This document shows positions 10,201 through 19,600 of a DNA stretch of 64,000 nt, one piece after another. Made by a program: the position numbers and the translations under genes. This DNA is from Myxococcales bacterium (GTDB taxonomy: Bacteria; Myxococcota_A; Polyangia; Palsa-1104; JAEUJZ01). The notes under the pieces were generated by a model. It was given only the letters and a program-made list of their open reading frames with translations, had not been told where the DNA came from and made no database searches. Every line of letters starts with the position of its first letter. The stretch's first letter is position 1. The stretch lies in assembly GCA_016794465.1 (NCBI GenBank), contig JAEUKA010000046.1, positions 20,516-84,515 on the forward strand, in the 5' to 3' direction.

Positions 10201-10453
10201 CTACGGCAGCACCGGAATCACCGTAGCTGGACAGTACAAAGACCGGCTCTCCAACGGCGGCGAGCGCGTGGTCCTGACGTTCGGAAAAAACGTCCCGATC
10301 CAAGACTTCAGCTACAACGACAAGTGGTATCAGCTCGCCGACGGTGGTGGCCGCTCCATCGAGGTCATCGATCCCAAAGCCAGCACTGCCAACCTAAGCT
10401 CCGCCAGCAGCTGGCGAGCCAGCGAAGTCCCCGGCGGTACTCCCGGTCGTTAG
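7280..10453 (+). CDS. Lipoprotein with lamin-tail and CotH-kinase-like domains
   Basis: A secreted lipoprotein of about 1057 residues. The signal peptide ends in a lipobox (TLALLSAC). An N-terminal lamin-tail domain follows (LVVLNEIHYAPTD, FIELVSVSESPVDLSGW). The central part is CotH-like: LLALETDIINSQYNS, ENRGEYSTYVSGKNKWRF, GLYGTIEHTDGAFLDERE, and the ending MPWDLDMLY. A second lamin-tail domain closes the protein (LRITELHFHPASDLHEEFIEL). CotH in Bacillus spores phosphorylates coat proteins; whether this homologue is a kinase is unknown. A TTG at 7256 also opens the frame, but the ATG at 7280 gives a more usual signal peptide; ATGs at 7283 and 7292 are alternatives. Confidence 0.88.
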   Translation: MMITMSIRSVMSRWALALTLALLSACNPEQVTPVADMAVADLPEEPPEPPLPRLVVLNEIHYAPTDKTIREEFIELVSVSESPVDLSGWQLTGGVTYTFPAGTTLAPSGYLVVAQDPAVLATRFSGVSALGPFQGGLKSGGESVVLRDGSGRRRDEVDYGRGFPWPTGGGDGGYSIEKINPLLDGRHGGSWRLSAPTVTGSPPNRGPTPAARNAVYSDNAPPLIDNVGHRPVTPRTGEPITVTARITDSDGVSSVKLEYQIVEPGAYVRLTDAAYGQGWTSIVMHDDGLGGDATAQDGVFSAIVDAATSKHRRLIRYRITATDGTARSLRVPYPDDPQPNFAWFVYDGVPAWRGAVQPAVTPARDFGADVMSRLPVYHLLALETDIINSQYNSAYESAHFFGTMVYGGTVYDHITFENRGEYSTYVSGKNKWRFHFGRGHEFQAHDDFGQPYRARWRTMNLSGCATPWVPPNRGMACLDESVAFRLYALAGTVAPHMNYLHFRVIDEAEEQSATDQYRGDLWGLYGTIEHTDGAFLDERELPDGNVYKIEGAQGDKRNQGPLPPTSSADYDMFRVGFNAAQPITWWRSNLELPAYYAFRAIDRIVNNMDLRDGWNHCQYRNPLTGRWTPMPWDLDMLYMPVTHWSGVLNLQNSILQHPELQIEYRNRARELGDLLLTDDQLGALVDEQAAFVGRPVAGGTLSFAQLDQSMWNYHPRTALAHRGAFYRNPASNSFRGGVVNRTLQSADHAGMMRWIKDFTLSGYGAMQLATEIADAAIPDRPAISYIGSAGFPLDGLRFRSSAFSDPQGAATFAAIRWRVAEITPASVTPDLKTPRRYEIEPSWESPVLTTFNDTISIPGDVLRVGAVHRARVRMMDNTGRWSRWSLPVEFTVAGPMQPPPQTTSLRITELHFHPASDLHEEFIELTNISSVPLDVSSVSITDGVRFRFADSATKQLAPGERVVIVENVDDFRARYGSTGITVAGQYKDRLSNGGERVVLTFGKNVPIQDFSYNDKWYQLADGGGRSIEVIDPKASTANLSSASSWRASEVPGGTPGR

Positions 10454-10481
10454 GAATGCGTTAGGAATGCGTTAGAAATCT
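10449..10481 (+). repeat. Short direct repeat, 11-bp period
   Basis: GTTAGGAATGC occurs at 10449-10459 and 10460-10470, followed by a degenerate third copy GTTAGAAATCT at 10471-10481. The first copy contains the TAG stop of the CotH/lamin-tail gene, and the further copies repeat TAG in other frames. It has no dyad and no clear function. Confidence 0.6.
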
Positions 10482-10496
10482 GTCTCACGTGAGTCC
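10481..10496. promoter_or_regulatory. CACGTG palindrome, remote parS-like match
   Basis: CTCACGTGAG (10484-10493) is a perfect 10-bp palindrome inside TGTCTCACGTGAGTCC. It matches 12 of 16 positions of the classical parS site TGTTTCACGTGAAACA. ParA and ParB genes lie 30 kb away in this window, but the flanking positions diverge and only one copy was noticed, so a parS call is weak. Confidence 0.25.
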
Positions 10497-10537
10497 GCAG
10501 CACGCCAACAGAGAGCTATCAGAGCCGGAGATTCTGA

Positions 10538-10625
10538 TTGAACCAGTTGAACCAAATATATTCATCTGGTTCAGTTGGTTCATTTAACCAGTTGAACCAA
10601 ATACATCCATCTGGTTCAATTGGTA
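10538..10625. promoter_or_regulatory. TetR operator array, eight TGAACCA half-sites
   Basis: Two successive imperfect palindromes precede the TetR gene. The first has TTGAACCA at 10538-10545 and 10547-10554, then TGGTTCA at 10567-10573 and TTGGTTCA at 10575-10582. The second has a degenerate AACCA at 10586-10590, TTGAACCA at 10592-10599, TGGTTCA at 10612-10618 and a degenerate TTGGTAA at 10620-10626. A TATGCT -10-like box (10629-10634) and an AAGGTGG ribosome-binding site follow directly, so bound repressor would cover the promoter of its own gene. This is what autoregulated TetR genes look like, here with doubled sites. Confidence 0.75.
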
Positions 10626-10647
10626 AAGTATGCTAAGGTGGCTGTAG

Positions 10648-11235
10648 ATGACGCCCAAAGGTGAAGAAAAAGCGCAGCGAATTGTCGAAGCAGCGACGAA
10701 CCTGTTTCGGCTCTATGGATTTAAGCGGACCTCGCTCGATCTGCTGGCAGCCGAAGCAGGAGTCGCCAAGCCAACCATCTATGCCTACTTTGCGGACAAG
10801 GATGCGATCTTCCGCGCCGTGGTCGAGTCGCTCTGTGAAGAGCTGCTGACCGCCGCCCAAGCTGCCAGTCAGTCGAGTCTGCCGCTGGACGAAAAGCTGG
10901 CCGCGATGCTGTCGGCGAAGTTCACCAGATCTTGGGAGCTCATCCACTCCTCGCCACATGCCCGCGAGCTTCACGACTCGCAAGGACGACTCGGTGCAGA
11001 GACGGTCAAGCGTGCCGATCGGGCCTTCCTGAAGCTGCTGGTGGCGTGTCTACAGGACGCAGAGGAGCTGGATCTTGAGCAGGCCGGACTGAGCGTAACG
11101 GCGGCGGCGCAGCTGCTGGTGCGTGGGGCGTCGGGGGCTTCATATGACGCCACCAGCACCACCATGCACAAGCGACTGATTGCCGAGCTGGTCCGAGTCC
11201 TGATTGCCGGCCTCAGCCGACGGAAGCTGCGTTAA
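10648..11235 (+). CDS. TetR/AcrR family transcriptional regulator
   Basis: A 195-residue repressor. The N-terminal helix-turn-helix reads IVEAATNLFRLYGFKRTSLDLLAAEAGVAKPTIYAYF when read as two adjoining stretches, ending in FADKDAIFRAVVE as is typical of the family. The rest is an all-helical ligand domain of unknown specificity. The start is fixed by AAGGTGG 6 bases upstream of the ATG. The operator array directly upstream indicates autoregulation. The gene converges with the lipase-like gene and overlaps its end by 4 bases. No divergent target lies beside it, so its other targets, if any, are elsewhere. Confidence 0.92.
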   Translation: MTPKGEEKAQRIVEAATNLFRLYGFKRTSLDLLAAEAGVAKPTIYAYFADKDAIFRAVVESLCEELLTAAQAASQSSLPLDEKLAAMLSAKFTRSWELIHSSPHARELHDSQGRLGAETVKRADRAFLKLLVACLQDAEELDLEQAGLSVTAAAQLLVRGASGASYDATSTTMHKRLIAELVRVLIAGLSRRKLR

Positions 11236-13202
11236 TCACGGGCGGATAGGTAGGTGAGTACGCGGCTCCACACCGACGGGGTGGCGCCAACTTCTAGGTG
11301 CCCGAGCGCGACGCTCTCTTGCTTGGCATCACGACTGCGCTTGCTGGCGGTCCACTTGCTGGTCAAGGTGTCGATGGCCGCGATGCTCTTTTTGAACAGA
11401 ACGCCGTCGCCGTTGACCGCGCAGGTGGGGCAGCTCATGCCGTCGGTTTCGTAGACAGAGCCCGGGGCCCCAGCCGCTTCACCGTACAGCACATACAGCG
11501 CGTCGAGCTTGGAGTCGAGCCCAGCGGCCTTCAGTCGATCGACAAAGTGTCCGCCCATCTCGACGGCGCTCTCGATTCCCAGGCCCGACATCAGCTGATA
11601 CTGACTGTAGAACCCCGATGAGCTCTCGGCGTTGCGCGAGTTGTACATCGTGTGCCAGGCGACACACGGTGACGCCGACGGTGCAAACGCAGTCTTCCGG
11701 CACGCCTGACGGGTCGAGTCATCCAGATAGCCGCCACCGAGCAGCGTCAGCTTCGGGCGCAGCCACGGGTAGTAGCGATTTTCATCGGCATCCAGATCCT
11801 TCCACTCACTCGAGTCACGCCGAGGCACCGGATAGTCGCTGCGCAGATCGGCCGCCGCTTGCAGCTGGCCCAGATAGGCGCTCACCCACTTGCCGCTGTC
11901 GCTGACGCTGCCGAACAGGCTCAGGTTGTACTCGTCGAACGAAAACCCAGAGCTTGCCGCCCCGTCGGTCACGTTGAGCGTCCGCAGCGACCCGCGCGAC
12001 ACCGGCTTACCGTCGCTGCCCAGCCCCGACAAGTTCGAGACATAGATACGATTGAAGTAGTCGAGCCAGCTACCGCCACGACTCTCACAGACGCTCTTGG
12101 CATAGGGATTGTCGTACCAGGGAACGTCGGGGCCCCAGTTGACGCACTGCAGCGCCGAAAACCACGTCCACGGCATCGGGCCTCGACCGATCGGCGCATT
12201 CCACGACGTGCTGGCGATGGTCAGGGTGTGAATCGGATGCCGGAAGTTCAGATCGATTCCCAGGTGCGGACCGGACAGCGCGACATAGACCCGCACGTCG
12301 CTGCGGAAGCTCGGAACGGCATCGCCTTGGGCTTCGGCGACCTGATCGAAAAAGCGACGACCGAGAGTAGGCCAGGCGGACGCATTGCCAAGATAGGCGT
12401 CGACGGCGAGCACGCCTTTGCTCCATGCCAATACATCGACTTTCGGGGACGTTCCGTCGGCCCGCTTGTGCAGCTGACGAATCCGCCCGAGCGCGTTGGC
12501 GACTCCAATCGCCTGGCTGTAGTTGTCGCCGTGGAAGTTGCCGAACGTCACCGCATAGACGCAGCGCCCGGCAGCCTCGACCGCCTGCACCATTCCGGTC
12601 TTCTGCGTGGTGCCGGGATAGGGGTTGCCCGACCCGTCATTGCCGCCGGGAAACAGCCACACGTTGGCATCCTGCATCGCGCCGTGAACCAGAAGCAGCG
12701 GCGCTTTGTCGACATCACAGGTCTTGGCGTAGGTCTTCGGGCCCTTGTGGAGCAGCACAAAGCGCGCCTCGGGCCGCATCGGACTCTGCTCGGGGCAGAC
12801 CGCGCCTCGGGTCGTCGCGCACGAGTTCTTGTAGTACAGGTTGAACCCGTCGACGATCTGCTGATTGAGCGCGCCAAAATACTTGCCGAGCGGATAGTCG
12901 CTGCTCTGAAACGTGTCTTGGGCGCGCAGCTTCTCGGTGCGGCGGTTGTAGCCCTCGGTGCGGACCAGCTGCTGACCTTCGAGCAGCTCGATCTCGGCCC
13001 ACGACCAGCTCGGCGGACGCAGGCTCCCGACGACGCGAAAGGAGTCGCTCGGGCGATCATTCTTGTCAAACATCGCCAAGACATCGCTGCTCAAGGGCAA
13101 GCGCAGCGACGCGGGCGGCGGACTCAGCTCCACTTCCGGTTGACAGCCCAGCAGGCCAAGCGCAGCCAGCCAAGCACCATGGGAAAGGGATACACGGGAC
13201 AT
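11232..13202 (-). CDS. Secreted lipase-like alpha/beta-hydrolase lipoprotein
   Basis: A 656-residue exported protein. The signal peptide ends in a lipobox (ALGLLGC), so it is probably membrane-anchored through lipid. The oxyanion region is PLLLVHGAMQDANVW and the nucleophile elbow is VLAWSKGVLAVDAY, a G-x-S-x-G variant with Ala at the first position (AWSKG). SGPHLGIDLNF follows, as in class 2 triacylglycerol lipases. Acidic and His members of the triad cannot be fixed by eye; GGHFVDRL near the end is a candidate for the His. The ATG is preceded by a strong ribosome-binding site (AAGGAGGT). The barrel-like gene 40 bases upstream may be in the same transcript. An esterase or lipase acting outside the inner membrane is inferred; the substrate is unknown. 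Confidence 0.75.
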   Translation of the reverse strand: MSRVSLSHGAWLAALGLLGCQPEVELSPPPASLRLPLSSDVLAMFDKNDRPSDSFRVVGSLRPPSWSWAEIELLEGQQLVRTEGYNRRTEKLRAQDTFQSSDYPLGKYFGALNQQIVDGFNLYYKNSCATTRGAVCPEQSPMRPEARFVLLHKGPKTYAKTCDVDKAPLLLVHGAMQDANVWLFPGGNDGSGNPYPGTTQKTGMVQAVEAAGRCVYAVTFGNFHGDNYSQAIGVANALGRIRQLHKRADGTSPKVDVLAWSKGVLAVDAYLGNASAWPTLGRRFFDQVAEAQGDAVPSFRSDVRVYVALSGPHLGIDLNFRHPIHTLTIASTSWNAPIGRGPMPWTWFSALQCVNWGPDVPWYDNPYAKSVCESRGGSWLDYFNRIYVSNLSGLGSDGKPVSRGSLRTLNVTDGAASSGFSFDEYNLSLFGSVSDSGKWVSAYLGQLQAAADLRSDYPVPRRDSSEWKDLDADENRYYPWLRPKLTLLGGGYLDDSTRQACRKTAFAPSASPCVAWHTMYNSRNAESSSGFYSQYQLMSGLGIESAVEMGGHFVDRLKAAGLDSKLDALYVLYGEAAGAPGSVYETDGMSCPTCAVNGDGVLFKKSIAAIDTLTSKWTASKRSRDAKQESVALGHLEVGATPSVWSRVLTYLSARD

Positions 13203-13241
13203 TGGAAACCTCCTTGCGGGGTGAAGACGGTGGGTAAACAG

Positions 13242-14048
13242 CTACGCGGGCGGCAGTGGAGCGGGCGGCGGTGGAGCGGGCGGCAGTGGCGGCGGCAAGA
13301 CCGGTAGCTGGGTCGGTGGCGGCGCCCCGTCGGGAGTAGCCGGAATGATGAGCGGCACTCGGTTGGGATCGCCCGGTCCGTCGAGGTTCGCGGGCGCCTC
13401 TGCCGGGGGCGGCGAAGCCACTGGACTTACCACCGTCGCCGGCTTGCCCGTCCCAAACTGATAGGCAATCCCCGCGTCGAGAAGATAGCTGCCTCGAAAC
13501 GGCTCGCCCTGCCCCGTCAGCCCATAGCCGCCCCCGCGCACAAACAAGCTGATCGGCACCTTCAGCCGACGCTGAAAGTCAAACCCGAGCCCGCCCATCC
13601 CGATCGGCATAAAGTAGTTCCCCACCGTCGGTGCGGTCAGAACGGTGCCGCCATCTTGGGTCGGCTGCGAGCTGCCCGGCGTCGTCAGCGCGTTGTAGCC
13701 AATGCCCACATGCAGGTCGAAGAACAGCCCCACCGGCAGTGCCAGCCGATAGCCCCCCGACAGAAACAAGAACAGCGAGTAGCTCGGGTCAGCGTAGTAA
13801 CCGCCGATGCTCGCGCCGAGGAGCAGCTGATGCGAGCGGCTCACCCACGGCGTGCCTTCATACGAAAGTCGTGCCCCGGGATGCACCGCCGCCTCCCCGA
13901 AATATGACAGAGAGACTCGGCGTGGCTTCTCGTCGCTTATCGACTGCGCACGAGCAAGCCCGCCGCAGCGTAGCAAGAGGCCCAAGGAAGCCGCACAGAC
14001 AGCGGCCGAGCGGCCACACAGCAGGGAACGGTTTCGACTCGGTGACAT
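13242..14048 (-). CDS. Predicted outer-membrane beta-barrel protein with Pro-rich tail
   Basis: About 268 residues. The start at 14048 gives a Sec signal peptide (LLCGRSAAVCAASLGLLL, then ARAQS). The mature part has alternating, Gly/Tyr-rich strands such as LLLGASIGGYYADPSYSLFLF, SGGYRLALPVGLFFDLHVG and GGYGLTGQGEPF, as in small porin-like barrels. The last 60 residues are almost only Pro and Ala (LPVLPPPLPPAPPPPAPLPP), an unusual extension that could span the cell wall or bind a partner. The frame stays open to 14120 but that part has no signal character. It lies upstream of the lipase-like gene on the same strand. No enzyme motif is seen. Confidence 0.6.
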   Translation of the reverse strand: MSPSRNRSLLCGRSAAVCAASLGLLLRCGGLARAQSISDEKPRRVSLSYFGEAAVHPGARLSYEGTPWVSRSHQLLLGASIGGYYADPSYSLFLFLSGGYRLALPVGLFFDLHVGIGYNALTTPGSSQPTQDGGTVLTAPTVGNYFMPIGMGGLGFDFQRRLKVPISLFVRGGGYGLTGQGEPFRGSYLLDAGIAYQFGTGKPATVVSPVASPPPAEAPANLDGPGDPNRVPLIIPATPDGAPPPTQLPVLPPPLPPAPPPPAPLPPA

Positions 14049-14251
14049 GGCTTTTGTGGCGGACCGTAGTCGCGATCCGCAAGCCGTGCAAGCCCGCCCA
14101 GTGCTAAAAAACCGTTGCACCTACCTGTGGTAGAGGCAGTAATAATGTCGGCAATTCGGCGCGCTCTGGCGCAATGACTCGATGATTGGCAGTTCTCGTC
14201 GAGGCTAGAGCCGACTGCAACCGGAAACGAGCGAAAGAAAGGGTGCTGTAT

Positions 14252-16561
14252 ATGTCCTCTCACTGGCCGATTCGTAAGCGCTGGACCCTGCTGCCGCTGG
14301 GCGTAGCGGCGTTGTCCATGGGTCCCTCCTGCGATCCTCCCGGAACCACCGACGCGCAGCAAAAAGCGATCATCGTGACCCGATCAGGTTCTGGATTGGG
14401 CACAGTCTCGACCCAAGGCGGAGAGCTCAACTGCGGCACTGACTGTTCCCGTCTGTATGCACCGGGAACTTCGGTCACCCTTACCGCCTCACCCGACGGG
14501 GCTTCGACCTTCGCCGGCTGGACGGGCGCCTGCACCGGAACCAGCCCCACCTGCGAGATCAAGCTCTCGAGCGATCCGAACGAGAAGACCGTCTCTGTCG
14601 ACGCGAAGTTTGACAGCCAGTACATCCCGCCCGAAGTGACGCTCACGGTCGCCAAGACCGGCACCGGCACCGGCAAGGTGACCTCTTCGGACAACGCGAT
14701 CGACTGCGGCACCAAGTGCCAAGCGTCGGTCCGCATCCCCGCCACCGTGACCCTCACCGCGACGGCTGACATTGGCTCCGGCTTTGAAGGCTGGACCGGC
14801 GCTTGCGAGGACCAAGGCACGGCCCCGGTCTGCGATGTCCTCGTCAACTTGGCCACCACCGTCCAAGCTCGCTTTGTCAAGCGAATCTGCACCACCGACA
14901 ATATCTGCTGGGAAAACCCGCTGCCGAGTGGCTTTCAGCTGACCTCCATCTGGGGCCGCAGCAAGACCGATGCGTGGGCGGTCGGCCAAGGCGGCAACAT
15001 CCTCCACTACGACGGCACGGCATGGACCGCGACCGCGAGCGGTATTACCCAGAACCTCAACGCCGTGTTTGGCTTCGCCGCCAACGATGTCTGGGCCGTC
15101 GGCAATGGCGGCACCGTCATCCGCTGGAATGGCACCAGTTGGTCGTCGGTCACCTCCGGTACGACCAGCAACCTGCGTGGCATCTGGGGAGCGGCCAGCA
15201 ACAACCTGTTCGTCGTTGGCCAGGGCTCGACACTGCGCAAGTGGGATGGCACCGCATTCGCTGCAGCGACGGTACCGGCTGCCGTCATGGGACGCGACTT
15301 CAACGCCATCCATGGTCTTTCGGCTACCAACATTCGCGTCACCGGCGAGCTTGGCGCGCTCATCCGCTGGAACGGTACCGCTTGGACCGTCGAGAACAGC
15401 GGCTCGCCGCGCAACCAGTATGCGGTGTGGAACGCCGATGCGACCAATGCGTGGGTCGCCGGCTTCCTCGGCAATACCAGCGTCTGGAACGGCACCGCTT
15501 GGACCTGGAAGCCACAGCCCACGGGCGTCACTTTCAACTCGATCTGGGGCTCTGGTCCTGAAGACGTGTGGTTCGCCGGCCAAGGAGGCTTGTTCTTCCG
15601 CTTCCATCGCGACGTAAAGAACAACCTCGTGTGGGAGCCGATGCAGTCGCCAGTGAATAGCTCGCTCAACGGCGTGTGGGGAACCGCCGCAAATGATGTC
15701 TGGGCGGTCGGAGACTCTGGCGCGGTGATCCACTACGACGGAATGAAGTGGTCGGCGGGCCGCAGCGGCATTCAGTCCAGCTGGAACGGCGTGTGGGCCA
15801 CCAGCGGCTCCAACATCTGGGCAGTCGGCGGCAGCGGCACCATCGCTCACTGGGACGGCGGCGGTCTGACCCAGGTCGATAGCGGCGTCACCGAGCCTCT
15901 CAACGGCATCAGCGGTACCTCGGCGAGCAGTGCCTGGGCCGTCGGTGATAACGGCACCATCTTGCGCTGGAACGGCAGCAAGTGGTCGCCCTCGCAGAGC
16001 GGCACGCCAGTCAGTCTGTACGCAGCAGCGGCAGTCGCGGCGCAGGATGCGTGGGCAGTCGGAGCAGGCGGCAAAGCCCTGCGCTGGAACGGCTCTGCCT
16101 GGAACAACGTCAACACGGGAACCAGTGCCGCTCTCAACGTGCTGTGGGCGGCCTCTGCGACCGACGTATGGGCAGCTGGAGACGGTGGCACCGTCCTGCG
16201 CTGGGATGGCAGCAAGTGGAATGCGCTCGCCGGTCCCAGCACGATGAATGTGCTCGGTCTGTGGGCGGGCTCGGCGAGCAACGTGTGGGCCGTCGGAGCC
16301 GGTGGTGTCTACAAGTACGACGGCACCAGCTGGACCAAGCAGACGGTGCCCACGGCGGGACCGTTCGTCGGTGTCTGGGGCTTCGCAAGTGGCACTGTCT
16401 ACGTGGTCGGCCACGGCGGGCAGGTACTCCGCTACGACGGCACAGCGTGGAAGGTCCTGCAGAGCGGCACCAAAGGCACCCTGACCCGAGTCTACGGCGC
16501 CAGCACCGCCAACGTATTCCTGTTCGGAGACGGTGGAGCCATGCTGCGCACGGGGCAGTAG
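14252..16561 (+). CDS. Secreted beta-propeller protein with two InlB-type repeats
   Basis: A 769-residue surface or secreted protein. The start at 14252 has an AAAGGG ribosome-binding site 8 bases upstream and gives a signal peptide with a possible lipobox (ALSMGPSC). Two divergent InlB B-repeats follow (FAGWTGACTGTSPTCEI near residue 85, FEGWTGACEDQG near 178). From about residue 220 to the end there are at least twelve repeats of about 40 residues of the type NDVWAVGNGGTVIRWNGTSW, a propeller-like repeat common in myxobacterial exoproteins. The frame could begin at 14186, but that part has no signal peptide. It precedes the M36 protease on the same strand by 71 bases. It is probably a binding or adhesion protein. 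Confidence 0.8.
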   Translation: MSSHWPIRKRWTLLPLGVAALSMGPSCDPPGTTDAQQKAIIVTRSGSGLGTVSTQGGELNCGTDCSRLYAPGTSVTLTASPDGASTFAGWTGACTGTSPTCEIKLSSDPNEKTVSVDAKFDSQYIPPEVTLTVAKTGTGTGKVTSSDNAIDCGTKCQASVRIPATVTLTATADIGSGFEGWTGACEDQGTAPVCDVLVNLATTVQARFVKRICTTDNICWENPLPSGFQLTSIWGRSKTDAWAVGQGGNILHYDGTAWTATASGITQNLNAVFGFAANDVWAVGNGGTVIRWNGTSWSSVTSGTTSNLRGIWGAASNNLFVVGQGSTLRKWDGTAFAAATVPAAVMGRDFNAIHGLSATNIRVTGELGALIRWNGTAWTVENSGSPRNQYAVWNADATNAWVAGFLGNTSVWNGTAWTWKPQPTGVTFNSIWGSGPEDVWFAGQGGLFFRFHRDVKNNLVWEPMQSPVNSSLNGVWGTAANDVWAVGDSGAVIHYDGMKWSAGRSGIQSSWNGVWATSGSNIWAVGGSGTIAHWDGGGLTQVDSGVTEPLNGISGTSASSAWAVGDNGTILRWNGSKWSPSQSGTPVSLYAAAAVAAQDAWAVGAGGKALRWNGSAWNNVNTGTSAALNVLWAASATDVWAAGDGGTVLRWDGSKWNALAGPSTMNVLGLWAGSASNVWAVGAGGVYKYDGTSWTKQTVPTAGPFVGVWGFASGTVYVVGHGGQVLRYDGTAWKVLQSGTKGTLTRVYGASTANVFLFGDGGAMLRTGQ

Positions 16562-16632
16562 GCGCGAGTAACCAACTTTATTACGTGGCGAGGTGGCTTT
16601 TGAGGAGTCACCTCGCCAGCAAGGAGCAACCG

Positions 16633-19600
16633 ATGCGAAAGAACTGGTTCGGATCGCGAATCTTCTTGGGTGCCGCGATGAGCCTCGTTGGGGCCTGCGG
16701 AAATCCGAGTACACCCGAGGCGACCGTGCTTCCCCAAGCCCCGGCCACCGGCCCGGCACTGCGCGTGGCCACTTCGGTGCTGCATCGCGACAGTGAGAAC
16801 GGTCAACCGACCTTGGCTCGTCTGCAAGCCCAAGGCCCAGCCGCGCTGGCTACCGAGGTCAGGGATGTTGCCTGGTCGACGCTGCGTGGTCTTAAGAATA
16901 GCTACAAGCTCTCCGACGCCGCACTGAACGGCGCCAAGCTGCAAGATCTGCACGACGCCGGCAACGGGCCTCTCATCGCCCACTTCGATCAAGAGCTCGA
17001 CGGCATTCCGGTCTTCCGTCGCAGCCTGAAGATCGCGATGGACCGTGATCTGAATCCGCAGTTTGTGTCGGGCAACTTTGCGCCCAGCACCGCCAAGGTC
17101 GCGGAACAGTGGACGCTCGATGAGACGGTTGCTGTCTCAGCAGCGTTCCGTTCGATGACTGGCAACAAGGGTGTGGTCGCGCGCGTCAGCTTCACCGGCA
17201 AAAAGTCCGGTGGCTACGCCGCTCTCGAAATGGAGAGCACGCCCGACATCGAAGGTCTGGTGCAGGCCGGCCCGGCGCGCGTTCGCAAGACGTGGTATCC
17301 GACGGAAGGCGGCCTGATCCCGGCCTACTACACCGAGCTGGATGTCGGCTATCGCGACAGCAAAGACTCGAAAATGATGGCATTCGTCGTCTCGGCCATC
17401 GACGGGACGATCTTTTTTACGCACAGCCTGACTGCTTCGGACTCTTTCACCTATCGAGTGTGGGCTGACAGCACCGGCAGGAAGACGCCGTGGGACAGCC
17501 CGATGGGCAACGACTTTACGCCGCACCCGACGGGAAATCGTACCGCCGCTGCGCCCACGCCAGCCTTCAAATCGTCCAACCTTGTGACGCTCGAGAGCGC
17601 GCCGTTCTCGCGCAGTGATCCGTGGCTGCCTGCCGACGCAACCGATCTGTGGGGCAACAACGTCCTGGCCTACGCCGATCTGGCCTCACCTGACGGCTGG
17701 ACCGCCGGGGATGCCAAAGTGACGCTCACGGCCCCGAACACGTTCGACCGCGTCTACGATCCAACGACCGATCCGCTCTCGTCGCTCAACAACTCGCAGG
17801 CGATTACCACCAACCTGTTCTACATCCTCAACTGGATGCACGACTACTTCTACGACGCTGGCTGGACCGAGTCGGCTGCGAACCCGCAGAAGGTCAACCG
17901 AGGTCGTGGCGGAGTGGAAGGCGATCCAATCCGTGGCGAGGCACAGGACTCCGGCGGTCGCAACAACGCCAACGCCAGCACCCCAGCCGACGGTGGCATG
18001 CCGCGCATCCAGATGTACGTGTGGGATGCGGTCGGCGCGGCGGGCAAGGTCAACGCGCCAGCTGACATCGGTGGTGACTACGAAGTGTCGGGTGCGCCCT
18101 ATGGGCCGGTCAACTTCACGACCACCGGCGAGGCCGTCATTGCCGATGATGGCGTCGGTCCGGATGCAAACGACGGCTGCGAAGCTCCGTTCAAGAACGC
18201 AGCGGCGATGGCCGGCAAGATCGCCCTCATCCACTTCGGCGAGGGCAACTGCGCCTCTCGCGTCAAGGTCAAGAACGCCCAGATCTCGGGCGCCAAGGGA
18301 GCGATCGTCGTCAGCGTGGACCCTTCGATCGGACTTCCCGCGATGGGCGGCACCGACCCGAGCATCACCATCGGCGTCGTCGGCATGACCTTTGAAGACG
18401 GCATGAAGCTGTGGAACAAGGCCAAGGCCGGCACCCCGGTGAACGTCTCCATCTCGGGCAGTCGCTCGACACGGGACGGCTCGCTTGACACGGGCGTTGT
18501 CTCACACGAGTGGGGCCACATCATGTCGAACCGCCTCGTCGGCAACGCCGTCGGCCTGTCGAACAACCAGGGCGGCAGCATGGGCGAGGGCTGGAGCGAC
18601 TTCCTCGTCCTGCTCACCATCGTTCGGCCCGAGGACATCAACGTCGCCGCCAACGCCAACTGGGGCGGCGTCTACCCCGATATGTCGTACTCAGTCTGGG
18701 CGCCGGGCAATAAGGCGTTCTACGACGGGCTGCGCCGCTATCCATACTCGACGAACCTGGCCAAGAACCCGCTGACCTTCAAGCACATCGAGGATGGTGT
18801 CGCGCTGCCGCAGAACCCCGCGCCTGCTTTCGGTGGTGACGGCGCCATGAACGCCGAGGTCCACAACGCTGGTGAAGTCTGGGCGGCAGCAATGTGGGAG
18901 TGTTACGCCGCGCTGCTCCGTGACCCCCGGCTGTCCTTCGAGCAATCCAACGAGCGGATGCGCCGCTATCTGGTGGCGTCGCTCAAGCTGACTCCGAATG
19001 CACCGACGTTCCTGGAAGCCCGCGATGCCCTGCTGGCAGCGGCTTGGGTCAGCGATCGCGCCGACTACGACTTGTTCGTGCAGGCGTTTGCCAAGCGCGG
19101 CATGGGCGCTGGCGCGGTCGGCCCCGACAAGACCTCAGCCGACCACGCGGGCGTGGTGGAGAGCTTCGTGACGGGCGCAGACATCGCGATCGATCGCATC
19201 GTGCTCGACCAGTCGAAGACCGACTGCGACCAAGACGGCGTGCTCGACAACGGCGAGGAAGGCCGACTGCTCGTCACCCTCCGCAACACCGGCAACAAGG
19301 ACCTGACGGCCGGCACGCTCAAGGTGATCTCCGCCAAGCCCGAAGTGACCGTCACGGGCACCAACCCCGCTGTGATCCCCACCCTGGCGCCGTTCCAGTC
19401 TGTGGTGGTGAGCGTCGGCGTGGCAATGCAGGGCGCGACCGGCGTCGCAACCTTCGACCTCAACCTCGAAGTCAGTGGCACCGGTCTGTACAAGCCAGGC
19501 GCCATCAAGAAGACCTACACCGCCCAGGGCAACTACGACGTGCTCGCGAACCAGACGGCCACCGACAAGTTCGACAGCAAGAACACCGGCTGGTCAGTCG

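Noticed and set aside
10481..10496. parS site for the ParB of this window
   Set aside because: Only 12 of 16 positions match and only one copy was seen, 30 kb from parAB; I list it as a palindrome only.
15982..16632. Long open frame joined to the M36 protease start
   Set aside because: It is an alternative frame of the propeller gene; the protease has its own AAGGAG site, ATG and signal peptide at 16633.
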